From assembly GCA_022791875.1 (NCBI GenBank), contig JAAVZX010000024.1:186001-250000 (forward strand): 64,000 nt of DNA, in the 5' to 3' direction. The translations under genes and the position numbers were made by a program. This stretch comes from Oscillibacter sp. Its GTDB lineage: Bacteria > Bacillota > Clostridia > Oscillospirales > Oscillospiraceae. This document shows, piece after piece, positions 17,287 through 24,718 of the stretch. The notes below the pieces were generated by a model. It had not been told where the DNA came from. It did not search any database and saw only the letters and a program-made list of their open reading frames with translations. Each line of letters starts with the position of its first letter. Positions within the stretch are counted from its first letter, which is position 1.

Positions 17287-17448
17287 CAAAAAATGTGTGG
17301 GTCCTTTCATTCGCATGAAAGGACCCACCTGCACCGGCCCCCGTTACCGTGTGACAGACTTTAACAACCACCAGAGCACAGAGCGGATCTAAATCTCTTT
17401 TCGCTTCCTTTTCTCTCGAGAAAAGGAAGCCGCCGGAGGCCCCCCGTA
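17287..17448 (-). repeat. Family A repeat copy A7
   Basis: Terminal hairpin GTGGGTCCTTTCAT/ATGAAAGGACCCAC (17297-17328) with a run of A on the outer side, linker GTTACCGTGTGACA, CTCGAG palindrome, complemented head. With C1 it fills most of the 436 bases between the MBL gene and the tRNA array. Confidence 0.85.
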
Positions 17449-17545
17449 AAAAGGTTCCGAAAATCCCCGACTTTCGATAAAAATGCGCGGAAACAAGGCG
17501 GGATGGTAGGAAAAAGAAAAAGATGAAAAAATTTTGAGATTGGGG

Positions 17546-17574
17546 TTGACAGGAGGGGGGAATTCGCGTATAAT
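17546..17574 (+). promoter_or_regulatory. Consensus sigma-A promoter of the tRNA array
   Basis: TTGACA (17546-17551), 17 bases, TATAAT (17569-17574): both boxes match consensus exactly, 30 bases before tRNA-Val. Confidence 0.9.
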
Positions 17575-17604
17575 AACCCTTGCCGTTCGGTGGTCGGACG
17601 TTTC

Positions 17605-17681
17605 GGGAGCATAGCTCAGCTGGTTAGAGCATCTGCCTTACAAGCAGGGGGTCACTGGTTCGAGTCCAGTTGTTCCCACCA
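17605..17681 (+). tRNA. tRNA-Val (TAC)
   Basis: Full cloverleaf: acceptor GGGAGCA/TGTTCCC (one G-T pair), anticodon loop CTTACAA, T-loop GGTTCGAGTCC, encoded CCA. Confidence 0.96.
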
Positions 17682-17699
17682 AAGTTCCGCCCTTGATAT

Positions 17700-17776
17700 G
17701 GCCCGGTAGTTCAGTTGGTTAGAACGCTAGCCTGTCACGCTAGAGGTCGACGGTTCGAGCCCGTTCCGGGTCGCCA
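17700..17776 (+). tRNA. tRNA-Asp (GTC)
   Basis: Acceptor GGCCCGG/CCGGGTC, anticodon stem CTAGC/GCTAG around CTGTCAC, T-loop GGTTCGAGCCC, encoded CCA. Confidence 0.96.
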
Positions 17777-17804
17777 TTTGTCCCCACGTTTTTGTGGGGC
17801 CTAC

Positions 17805-17880
17805 GCCCAGATAGCTCAGTTGGTAGAGCAGTGGACTGAAAATCCACGTGTCGCTGGTTCGATTCCGGCTCTGGGCACCA
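17805..17880 (+). tRNA. tRNA-Phe (GAA)
   Basis: Acceptor GCCCAGA/TCTGGGC, anticodon loop CTGAAAA, T-loop GGTTCGATTCC, encoded CCA. A small hairpin CCCCAC/GTGGGG (17782-17799) separates it from tRNA-Asp. Confidence 0.96.
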
Positions 17881-17883
17881 TCC

Positions 17884-17959
17884 GCGGGCATAGCTCATCT
17901 GGTAGAGCGCCACCTTGCCAAGGTGGAGGTAGCGAGTTCGAGCCTCGTTGCCCGCTCCA
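17884..17959 (+). tRNA. tRNA-Gly (GCC)
   Basis: Acceptor GCGGGCA/TGCCCGC, anticodon stem CCACC/GGTGG around TTGCCAA, T-loop AGTTCGAGCCT, encoded CCA. It is only 3 bases from tRNA-Phe. Confidence 0.96.
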
Positions 17960-17960
17960 G

Positions 17961-17992
17961 CGCCATGCCCACACTGCTGTGTGGGCATGGCG
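17961..17992 (+). terminator. Strong hairpin after tRNA-Gly
   Basis: Perfect 14-base arms CGCCATGCCCACAC/GTGTGGGCATGGCG around a 4-base loop. No T-run follows directly, so it may be a processing or attenuation structure rather than a simple terminator. Confidence 0.55.
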
Positions 17993-18038
17993 TTCCACCT
18001 CCCCCCTTTGCGGGCGAAAAAATTTTTTCAAAAAAGTG

Positions 18039-18067
18039 TGGACTTTTTTCCGCAAAGCGTATATAAT
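18039..18067 (+). promoter_or_regulatory. Promoter of tRNA-Cys
   Basis: TGGACT (18039-18044), 17 bases, TATAAT (18062-18067), 15 bases before the mature tRNA end. The separate promoter agrees with the hairpin upstream ending the first tRNA transcript. Confidence 0.7.
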
Positions 18068-18082
18068 AGCATATGAAGGTTC

Positions 18083-18157
18083 GGTGACATAGCCAAGTGG
18101 TAAGGCAAGGGTCTGCAAAACCCTGATTCCCCGGTTCAAATCCGGGTGTCACCTCCA
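18083..18157 (+). tRNA. tRNA-Cys (GCA)
   Basis: Acceptor GGTGACA/TGTCACC, anticodon loop CTGCAAA, T-loop GGTTCAAATCC, discriminator T and encoded CCA. Confidence 0.96.
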
Positions 18158-18163
18158 GTGAAG

Positions 18164-18197
18164 AACCCTGTAACTGTATCGGTTGCAGGGTTTCTTT
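18164..18197 (+). terminator. Intrinsic terminator after tRNA-Cys
   Basis: AACCCTGTAAC (18164-18174) pairs with GTTGCAGGGTT (18182-18192), followed by TCTTTCT. Confidence 0.75.
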
Positions 18198-18238
18198 CTG
18201 TCCCCGCCCCCGCGGGACCGCGGAATCGCGTTTTTCCC

Positions 18239-18268
18239 TTGACCATTCCAGGGCGGCGGGAGTATAAT
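18239..18268 (+). promoter_or_regulatory. Sigma-A promoter for the xpaC-telA unit
   Basis: TTGACC (18239-18244), 18-base spacer, TATAAT (18263-18268), 40 bases before the XpaC start. Confidence 0.75.
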
Positions 18269-18308
18269 AAGATGAATCGCACCCGTGTGAAAAAAAGGAG
18301 ATGTGCCT

Positions 18309-19019
18309 ATGTCCAGCGGCGAACGCAAACCCGTCGCACCCTTCTACGCAGTCGGCGCCCTCTGGCTCCTGTGCGGGCTCCTGCTGCCGCTTTATTCCAT
18401 CACCCACTACCTTTTGCTGGCAAGCATATCTGCCGTCGCCTTCCTGGCGGTGAACGCCATCTGCAAGAGCAGCGGCGTCGTGGAGGCCGAAGGGGAGAAG
18501 CCGAAGCCTGAACCGGCCCCCGCGTCCCAGTCCTCCGCCAACCCCGAACTCGACAAGATGCTGCGGGACGGCCTGGAGGCCGTGGCGGAGATGAAGCGCC
18601 TGAACGACAGCATTGCCGCCCCGGGCATTTCCGCCGATATCTCCCGCCTGGAGCAGGTGTCCGGGAGAATCTTCCAGGCCGTCCGGGAGGACCCGGCCAA
18701 GCTCCCCCAGATCCGCCGCTTCATGGACTACTACCTGCCCACCACTTTGAAGCTCCTGAACGCCTACGACCGCATGAGCGCCGCAGGCGTCTCCGGCGAG
18801 AACATCGACGCCTCCCTCAGCAAGATCGAGGCCATGATGCACACCGTCGTCCGCGCCTTCGAGAAGCAGCTGGACAGCCTCTACGGCTCCGACGCCCTGG
18901 ATATCTCCACCGACATTTCCGTCCTGGAGAGCATGATGGAGCGGGAGGGCCTCACCGGCCAGGAGCTGCGCCCCGACGCCCGCCAGCAGGACCCGAACGA
19001 CATCCGTTTGGAGTTCTGA
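18309..19019 (+). CDS. XpaC-like protein (5-bromo-4-chloroindolyl phosphate hydrolysis family)
   Basis: 236 residues. Two adjacent transmembrane helices near the N-terminus (about residues 12-30 and 33-50), then a helical cytoplasmic domain with the XpaC pattern (ISRLEQVSGRIFQAVREDPAKLPQ, RRFMDYYLPTTLKLL). XpaC proteins are almost always encoded next to TelA, as here; the joint role is in envelope stress or toxic-compound tolerance, with the biochemistry unknown. Start ATG 18309 has AAGGAG 8 bases upstream. Confidence 0.85.
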   Translation: MSSGERKPVAPFYAVGALWLLCGLLLPLYSITHYLLLASISAVAFLAVNAICKSSGVVEAEGEKPKPEPAPASQSSANPELDKMLRDGLEAVAEMKRLNDSIAAPGISADISRLEQVSGRIFQAVREDPAKLPQIRRFMDYYLPTTLKLLNAYDRMSAAGVSGENIDASLSKIEAMMHTVVRAFEKQLDSLYGSDALDISTDISVLESMMEREGLTGQELRPDARQQDPNDIRLEF

Positions 19020-19087
19020 TTTGATAACAGAGCGGAGTAACCAAAGGAACTTATACGATACGGACTGAAAAAATGCGGAGGTTAACT

Positions 19088-19300
19088 ATGAACGAAGATC
19101 GCGCCGTAAAGCTCTGCGGCCTCATGGCCGCCCTTACCGCCGTGTGCGCCGGAATGGACTTCTGGCTCAGCGGACGCCGCCGGGAGCCCCTGTACGCCCT
19201 GGCGGGCCTGGCCTGGCTGGCCAGCTGCTTTGGTTGGATTGCCCAGACCATGCGCCGCTGGAAGAACGACGGCGAGGAGATCTGGGAAGAAGAGGTCTGA
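19088..19300 (+). CDS. Small membrane protein between xpaC and telA
   Basis: 70 residues, two hydrophobic segments (about 8-24 and 34-53), positively charged between them and acidic at the C-terminus (DGEEIWEEEV). GCGGAGG lies upstream of the ATG at 19088. It is not recognised; its position inside the XpaC/TelA unit suggests a partner of those proteins. Confidence 0.65.
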   Translation: MNEDRAVKLCGLMAALTAVCAGMDFWLSGRRREPLYALAGLAWLASCFGWIAQTMRRWKNDGEEIWEEEV

Positions 19301-19339
19301 GCGCCCCACACATATTGAACAAGAGATGGAGGAACAAAC

Positions 19340-20488
19340 ATGAGCAGCGATATGATCCCTGAGCTGACCTTCGGCGACGCCCCCTCCGCCGCGGAGGCCA
19401 TGCCCGAGCTGAGCCTCGCCTCCGAGCCACAGAAGCCGGAGGTCAAGCCCGTGGAGCTGGATGACAGTATGCTCTCCGAGGCCGAGAAGAAGTCCGTGGA
19501 GGAGTTCTCCCAGAAGATTGACATCATGGACACCAGCGCCATCCTCAACTACGGCGTCAACGCCCAGAAGAAGATCGCGGGCTTCTCCGAAAACGCCCTC
19601 AGCTCCGTGCGCACCAAGGATTTGGGCGAGATCGGGAAGTCCCTGAGCGAGCTGGTGGTGGAGCTGAAGGGCTTCGGCGAGGAAGAGGAAAAGAAGGGCT
19701 TCTTCGGCAAGTTCAAGAAGGCCGGGAACAAGCTGGAGGCGATGAAGGCCCAGTATTCCAAGGTGGAGACGAACGTGGACAAAATCGTCCGGGAGCTGGA
19801 GCAGCATCAGGTGACGCTGATGAAGGATGTGGCCATGTTTGACCAGATGTATGAGCTGAACCTGCGCTATTACAAGGAACTGACGATGTATATCTTAGCC
19901 GGCAAGAAGAAGCTGGCGGCAGTGCGGGAAAACGAGCTGGTACAGCTCCGCCAGAAAGCGGAGCAGACCGGCGCCCAGGAGGACGCCCAGCGCTATAACG
20001 ATATGGTGCAGATGTGCGAGCGCTTCGAGAAGAAGCTCCACGACCTGGAGCTGACCCGCATGATCTCCATCCAGATGGGCCCCCAGACCCGGATGCTGCA
20101 AAACAACGACACCCTGATGGTGGAGAAAATCCAGTCCTCCCTGGTGAACACGATCCCCCTCTGGAAGAGCCAGATGGTCCTGGCCCTGGGCATGGAGCAC
20201 GGCCGTCAGGCCACCGCAGCCCAGAGCGCCGTGACGGAAATGACCAACGAGCTTCTCAAGCGCAACGCCGACATGCTCCGCATGGGCACCATCGAAACCG
20301 CCAAGGAGGCGGAGCGCAGCGTCGTGGATATCGAGACGCTCCAGCACACGAACCAGCAGCTGATCTCCACCCTCGACGAAGTCCTCAACATCCAGCGGGA
20401 GGGCGCGCAGAAGCGCAAAGCCGCCGAGGTGGAACTGGGCCGCATTGAGGGCGAACTGCGCCAGAAGCTGATGGAACTGCGGAATTGA
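19340..20488 (+). CDS. TelA-like toxic anion resistance protein
   Basis: 382 residues, soluble, almost entirely helical with coiled-coil character, the TelA (PF05816) pattern: KDLGEIGKSLSELVVELKGF, YSKVETNVDKIVRELE, LRYYKELTMYILAGKKKL, ALGMEHGRQATAAQSAVTEMTNELL. TelA proteins were named for tellurite resistance and act with XpaC in envelope-stress tolerance. The start follows GGAGGAACAAAC. It is third in the xpaC-70aa-telA-TPM series. Confidence 0.92.
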   Translation: MSSDMIPELTFGDAPSAAEAMPELSLASEPQKPEVKPVELDDSMLSEAEKKSVEEFSQKIDIMDTSAILNYGVNAQKKIAGFSENALSSVRTKDLGEIGKSLSELVVELKGFGEEEEKKGFFGKFKKAGNKLEAMKAQYSKVETNVDKIVRELEQHQVTLMKDVAMFDQMYELNLRYYKELTMYILAGKKKLAAVRENELVQLRQKAEQTGAQEDAQRYNDMVQMCERFEKKLHDLELTRMISIQMGPQTRMLQNNDTLMVEKIQSSLVNTIPLWKSQMVLALGMEHGRQATAAQSAVTEMTNELLKRNADMLRMGTIETAKEAERSVVDIETLQHTNQQLISTLDEVLNIQREGAQKRKAAEVELGRIEGELRQKLMELRN

Positions 20489-20553
20489 CGGAACCCCCAG
20501 GCGGTTCGCGCGCAATCTGAATACGAAGCGTTATAATAGATGGGAATGAGTTT

Positions 20554-21636
20554 ATGAAGCTGTTGCAAAAACGTCCGGTAGCGGCGGTGATCATGGTGCT
20601 GGCCATCCTTGCAGGCATCGCCCTTGGGCAGCGCCGCAAGCCCGCTGACACAACCTTTTTCGGTGATTTCGACTACGTCCTCCACAACGAGCGCGATGTC
20701 ATCAGCGACCAGACCGCCGACTACATCGGCTCCATGAACGCCTCCCTCTTCGCCCAGACCGGCGCGCAGATTGTGGTAGACGTGGTAAAAACCACCGGCG
20801 ACGCCGACATTGTGGACTACGCCGAAGACGTTTTCGACCACTACGGCATCGGCTCCAAGGAGCGCGACAACGGCATTCTCATCGTCCTGGCCCTGGAAAA
20901 CATCTTCGAGGGCGAGCCGGACGGCGATTACTGCATGTCTTGGGGCGCTGGCTTCACCCGTTCCCAGCAGGACGACCTGGACGACATTCTGGTAGACAAC
21001 ATGGAAGAAGCTTTCGTAGTCCAGCGCTACGACCTGGCTGTCCGCCAGACCTTCGATGCCCTGATTGACTATTTAGAAGGCGTTTACCACGTCTCAGTCC
21101 GCCAGGACTACTACCCCCCAGCGACCACGGATTACCACGCCATTTCCGGCAATTACAGCACCACCGCCTCCGGCCACGTGGTCCCCACAGAGGTCTACAT
21201 GGCCGAAATCGTAACCTTAATCATCGTCCTCCTGATCATCTGGATCATAGCCGACGCCATGCGCTACCGCCGCTACCAAAGGCGCTGCCTGGGCCCCGGC
21301 ATGATCTACCCCCCCGTCCGCTACTACCCCATCTTCTGGGGCCGCCGCCCCCGCGCCCCCAGGCCCCCAAGACCCCCGCGTCCCCCCAGGCCCCCCATGG
21401 GCGGCTTCACCGGCGGCGGTTCCTACGGCGGCAGCGCCCGCCGCCCCAGCTCCAGCCCCCGCCCCGGCGGCGGCTCCTACGGCGGCAGCGCCCGCCGTCC
21501 CACCTCCACCCCCCGCCCCGGCGGCTCCTTCGGCGGCAGCACCCGCCGCCCCAGCTCCGGCGGCATAAAGCGCAGCGGAGGCGGCGGAGGAATGCACCGC
21601 GGCGGCGGCTCGAGAGGCGGAGGACGTCGAAGATGA
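20554..21636 (+). CDS. TPM-domain membrane protein with Gly/Arg-rich tail
   Basis: 360 residues. An N-terminal transmembrane helix (about 10-25) anchors a TPM domain (about 40-165; FDYVLHNERDVISDQTADYI, GAQIVVDVV, IGSKERDNGILIVLAL). A second transmembrane helix (about 213-233) leads to a low-complexity tail with repeated GGSYGGSARRP units and a poly-Gly/Arg end. TPM domains act as small phosphatase-like or membrane-complex assembly modules. The ribosome site is weak. It probably belongs to the XpaC/TelA unit. A family A repeat begins right after the stop. Confidence 0.85.
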   Translation: MKLLQKRPVAAVIMVLAILAGIALGQRRKPADTTFFGDFDYVLHNERDVISDQTADYIGSMNASLFAQTGAQIVVDVVKTTGDADIVDYAEDVFDHYGIGSKERDNGILIVLALENIFEGEPDGDYCMSWGAGFTRSQQDDLDDILVDNMEEAFVVQRYDLAVRQTFDALIDYLEGVYHVSVRQDYYPPATTDYHAISGNYSTTASGHVVPTEVYMAEIVTLIIVLLIIWIIADAMRYRRYQRRCLGPGMIYPPVRYYPIFWGRRPRAPRPPRPPRPPRPPMGGFTGGGSYGGSARRPSSSPRPGGGSYGGSARRPTSTPRPGGSFGGSTRRPSSGGIKRSGGGGGMHRGGGSRGGGRRR

Positions 21637-21644
21637 TCCCATAC

Positions 21645-21819
21645 GAGGGGCTGCCAGCCGGGCTTCCGGCCTCCGGCGGCTTCCTTTTCTCGAGAGAAAA
21701 GGAAGCGAAAAGAGCTTTCATACCGCTCTATACCCTGGCAGGTGTTAAAGCCTGTCACACGGTAACGCAGAGAGTGCAAGTGGGACCTTCCATTACCATG
21801 GAAGGTCCCACACATTTTT
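21645..21819 (+). repeat. Family A repeat copy A8 with extended head
   Basis: The extended head (GCTGCCAGCCGGGCTTCCGG then CCTCCGGCGG) is followed by the CTCGAG palindrome, linker GTCACACGGTAACG and terminal hairpin GTGGGACCTTCCAT/ATGGAAGGTCCCAC (21780-21811) with ACATTTTTC after it. Confidence 0.85.
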
Positions 21820-21828
21820 CTGATATAC

Positions 21829-21926
21829 TCCGTAGGGGCGGGCCTCTGTGCCCGCCCGTCCTTCGCAACTGCCATTGTTGCTTGGGATGCATCCCGTAGG
21901 GGCCGCCGCCCTCGGCGGCCCCTCCC
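21829..21926. repeat. Family C repeat copy C2
   Basis: GTAGGGGCGGGC/GCCCGCCC hairpin near 21832-21850, GGGATGCATCCC palindrome (about 21888-21899), then AGGGGCCGCCG/CGGCGGCCCCT. With A8 it fills the 318-base gap before the thioesterase. Confidence 0.6.
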
Positions 21927-21954
21927 CCGCGCCCACCGCACCCACGGTAAACGC

Positions 21955-22701
21955 TCAAAACACACACTCCGCCGTAAAACAAATTCCGTCTCTCCCAGCG
22001 CCCTCCACGCGGTAAACGTCCCCCTCACGGAACCCGGAAAGCCGCAGCGTCTCCCCCAACACCGCCTCCCGGCTGTAGTTGACGAAAAACTGCTTCACCG
22101 TCCGCTCTTGCAGCTCGGCGGGCAGGGCATCCCACACAATATCCGCATAATTCCCGCTGAACAAATGCCCGTTGCCGTCCAGATCCGACCAGCGGACCGT
22201 CCGCGTCCCCAAATCGGTCCGTCCCTCCTTCGGCAGGACCACCTTCCGCGGGTCTGGGCAGTCGATTTCCTTCGGGCACGTGGTGATCTCCTTCGCCGTG
22301 AACGACGCGGGGCGCAGAATCTTCCGGCTGATGGGGTCCACCAGAATCCAATCGCTCTTTCCGCTCACCCGCAGCCGCCCCGCCTGGTCGCGCATTTCGT
22401 AAACCCGCTGCATATGCGCCCCCTTCGCGCCGTTCTCCCAGGTGGTGACAGTGAGGACGTCCGCCGCATGGGGACAATCGCGGATCTGAATGGCCGCGCG
22501 GGAGAGAAGGAAGACCTCGCGCAGGGCGTAGAGCTTCTCGTAGGTGAGGCCCCGGGCGTCGTAGTCGTAGCCCGCGAACGCGGCCATTTTGCTCAGCAGG
22601 GCCGCGGGACGGGCCCGCTTCTCGCGGTCGCAGTCCCAGAATACCAATTCCTCCTGGCGGGAATAGCTGTTCTCCGTCAGGATTTGCTTAAAATCCATCA
22701 T
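21955..22701 (-). CDS. Acyl-ACP thioesterase
   Basis: About 248 residues, double hot-dog fold of the FatA/bacterial acyl-ACP thioesterase family: an N-terminal half with LLSKMAAFAGYDYDARGLTY, and a second half beginning TVRWSDLDGNGHLFSGNYADIVWDAL, where Asp, Asn and His lie in the DxxGHxxSGxY pattern used for catalysis. It releases free fatty acids from ACP. Start ATG 22701 follows AAAGGAG by 8 bases. It is divergent from the FHA-FtsW gene. Confidence 0.9.
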   Translation of the reverse strand: MMDFKQILTENSYSRQEELVFWDCDREKRARPAALLSKMAAFAGYDYDARGLTYEKLYALREVFLLSRAAIQIRDCPHAADVLTVTTWENGAKGAHMQRVYEMRDQAGRLRVSGKSDWILVDPISRKILRPASFTAKEITTCPKEIDCPDPRKVVLPKEGRTDLGTRTVRWSDLDGNGHLFSGNYADIVWDALPAELQERTVKQFFVNYSREAVLGETLRLSGFREGDVYRVEGAGRDGICFTAECVF

Positions 22702-22855
22702 CTTTTCCGCTCCTTTTGGCTGATTGCCTGCCAGCATTATACCACCAGACTTTGGAATGCACAAGTTCAGAAAGACGCCGCGGAACGGTGGATTTTTTTC
22801 CCGGAGTGTGTTATGATACTCTTCACAGAATTTTTCCAGAGGGGAGGCGTTGACT

Positions 22856-24610
22856 ATGGAGGCATTAACGGCGGTCTTTCAAGGCCCCTTGAGCGCCCTG
22901 ACGGCGCTGCTGTCAGAGCACCCGGCGCTGGGCGTCTGGTACACGGCTTTCATCCGCTTCCTGTTCCCGATACTGGCGCTGCTGATTCTGGGGCGTGCGG
23001 TGCGGTCCCTCCTGCGCATCCCCCACACGCCGGAAACCTGGGGCCAGCTCAGCCTCCCCAACGGCGCCCCCATCCCCCTCACCCACTGGGAGAACATCAT
23101 CGGCCGTGGCGGCTTCGCGGACGTGCGCCTGAACTACCCCAGCATTTCCCGCCAGCACGCCGCCCTCTGCCGCGGCGAAGACGGCGCATGGACCATCTAC
23201 GACCTGGACTCCAAAGGCGGCGTCCGGGTAAACGGGGAACTGGTAGAGGACTCGGCCCCCGCGGCGCTGGGGGACACGATTGAACTGGGCGGCGTGCCCC
23301 TGCTGTTCCTCCCCCAGACGGCGGCGGAGCGGGAGGAATTGGAGCAGAAGCGCCGCGCGGAGCGCCCCACCACCGTGTGGCCGTCGTTTCTCTGGCTGAC
23401 GCTGTTCCAGCTCCTGACCTGCCTCCAGCTGATCATATCGGCGGGGGAAGAGGTTTCTGCGGCGGTGCCGCTGGCTTTCTGCGGCCTGACGGCGGTGATG
23501 TGGATCTACTTCATAGTGCTGCGGTGCAGCCGCTGCGTGGGCTTCGAGATGGAGACGATTGCCTTTTTCCTCTCCACGCTCTGCCTGTCCGTGACGGCCT
23601 CCAGCGCGCCGGGGAGCCTGTACAAGCAGCTTCTGGCGGTCTTCCTGGGACTGGGGCTGTTTCTGGTGCTGGGCCTGTTCCTGCGGGACCTGGGGCGGGT
23701 GCAGAAGTACCGCTGGCTCATGGCGGCAATGGCCATTGGTCTGCTGGGAATCACGCTGGTGATCGGGAACCGGAAGTACGGCGCGGTGAACTGGATCTCC
23801 CTGGGCGGGATGTCGTTCCAGCCGTCGGAAATCGCGAAAATATGCTATATTTTTGCCGGATCGGCGACGCTGGAGCGGCTTTTCCACCGCAGGAACCTGA
23901 CACTGTTCATCGTCCTGACCGGCGTGTGCATCGGCTGTCTGGGGCTGATGAGCGACTTCGGGACGGCGGCGGTGTTCTTCGTAACCTTCCTGGTTCTGGC
24001 GTTCCTGCGGTCCGGGGACTTCGCCACGCTGTCTCTGATCTGCGGCGGGGCGGTGTTCGGGGCGGGGATCATCGTGAAATTCAAGCCGTATATCCTGAGC
24101 CGCTTCGCGTCCTGGGGCCACGCCTGGGAGGCGGCGTCTACAACGGGCTACCAGCAGACGCGGACCATGTCGGCGGCGGCGTCGGGGGGCCTGCTGGGCA
24201 TGGGCGCGGGGGAGGGCTGGCTCCATAACGTGGCGGCGGCGGACACGGATTTGGTGTTCGGGATGCTCTGCGAGGAATGGGGGCTGGTGATCGCGCTGCT
24301 GGCGGTGGGATCGATTGTAGTGCTGGCGCTGTTCACGGTGCGGGCCTGCCGCGTGGGGCGCTCCAGCTTCTACACGATTGCGGCCTGCGCCGCAGGCTCC
24401 CTGCTGGTGTTCCAGACTTGTCTGAACGTGTTGGGATCGGTGGACCTACTGCCCCTGACGGGCGTGACGTTCCCCTTTGTCTCCAATGGCGGATCGGCCA
24501 TGATGTCAGCCTGGGGCCTGCTGGCCTTCCTGAAAGCCACCGACACACGGGAGAACGCCAGCTTCGCCATTCGACGCTGGAAGAGCCTGCAAAAGAAGCA
24601 GGGATTGTAA
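22856..24610 (+). CDS. FHA-domain / FtsW-RodA-SpoVE fusion protein
   Basis: About 584 residues. A first transmembrane helix (about 28-48) is followed by a forkhead-associated domain (about 75-150) with GRGGFADVRLNYPSISRQHA and WTIYDLDSKGGVRVNGE, the phosphothreonine-binding signature. A SEDS glycosyltransferase core of about ten helices follows, with ISLGGMSFQPSEIAKICYIF, LMSDFGTAAVFF and TFPFVSNGGSAMMS. SEDS proteins polymerise lipid II with a class B PBP. The partner PBP follows at 24719. The FHA domain implies control by a Ser/Thr kinase not in this window. ATG 22856 is 8 bases from GGGGAGG; TTG 22850 is an alternative. Confidence 0.93.
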   Translation: MEALTAVFQGPLSALTALLSEHPALGVWYTAFIRFLFPILALLILGRAVRSLLRIPHTPETWGQLSLPNGAPIPLTHWENIIGRGGFADVRLNYPSISRQHAALCRGEDGAWTIYDLDSKGGVRVNGELVEDSAPAALGDTIELGGVPLLFLPQTAAEREELEQKRRAERPTTVWPSFLWLTLFQLLTCLQLIISAGEEVSAAVPLAFCGLTAVMWIYFIVLRCSRCVGFEMETIAFFLSTLCLSVTASSAPGSLYKQLLAVFLGLGLFLVLGLFLRDLGRVQKYRWLMAAMAIGLLGITLVIGNRKYGAVNWISLGGMSFQPSEIAKICYIFAGSATLERLFHRRNLTLFIVLTGVCIGCLGLMSDFGTAAVFFVTFLVLAFLRSGDFATLSLICGGAVFGAGIIVKFKPYILSRFASWGHAWEAASTTGYQQTRTMSAAASGGLLGMGAGEGWLHNVAAADTDLVFGMLCEEWGLVIALLAVGSIVVLALFTVRACRVGRSSFYTIAACAAGSLLVFQTCLNVLGSVDLLPLTGVTFPFVSNGGSAMMSAWGLLAFLKATDTRENASFAIRRWKSLQKKQGL

Positions 24611-24621
24611 AAAAGCCCAGT

Positions 24622-24702
24622 TAGCAGGGTCCAGGGGGAACTGTTCCCCCTGGTGGGAATCCAGAGGGCCGTGTGAAAAGGCCCTTTGGCCGCCGGAGGC
24701 GA
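24622..24702 (-). repeat. Family B repeat copy B4
   Basis: AGCAGGGT tail, hairpin CCAGGGGGAA/TTCCCCCTGG (24630-24652), hairpin CCAGAGGGCC/GGCCCTTTGG (24661-24689), then GCCGCCGGAGGC. It lies inside the SEDS-PBP operon, just before the PBP ribosome site. Confidence 0.75.
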
Positions 24703-24718
24703 GGGAGGTGCCTGCGAT

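Noticed and set aside
17895-18842. Long minus-strand frame across tRNAs and xpaC
   Set aside because: It runs through four structured tRNA genes and an established plus-strand gene.
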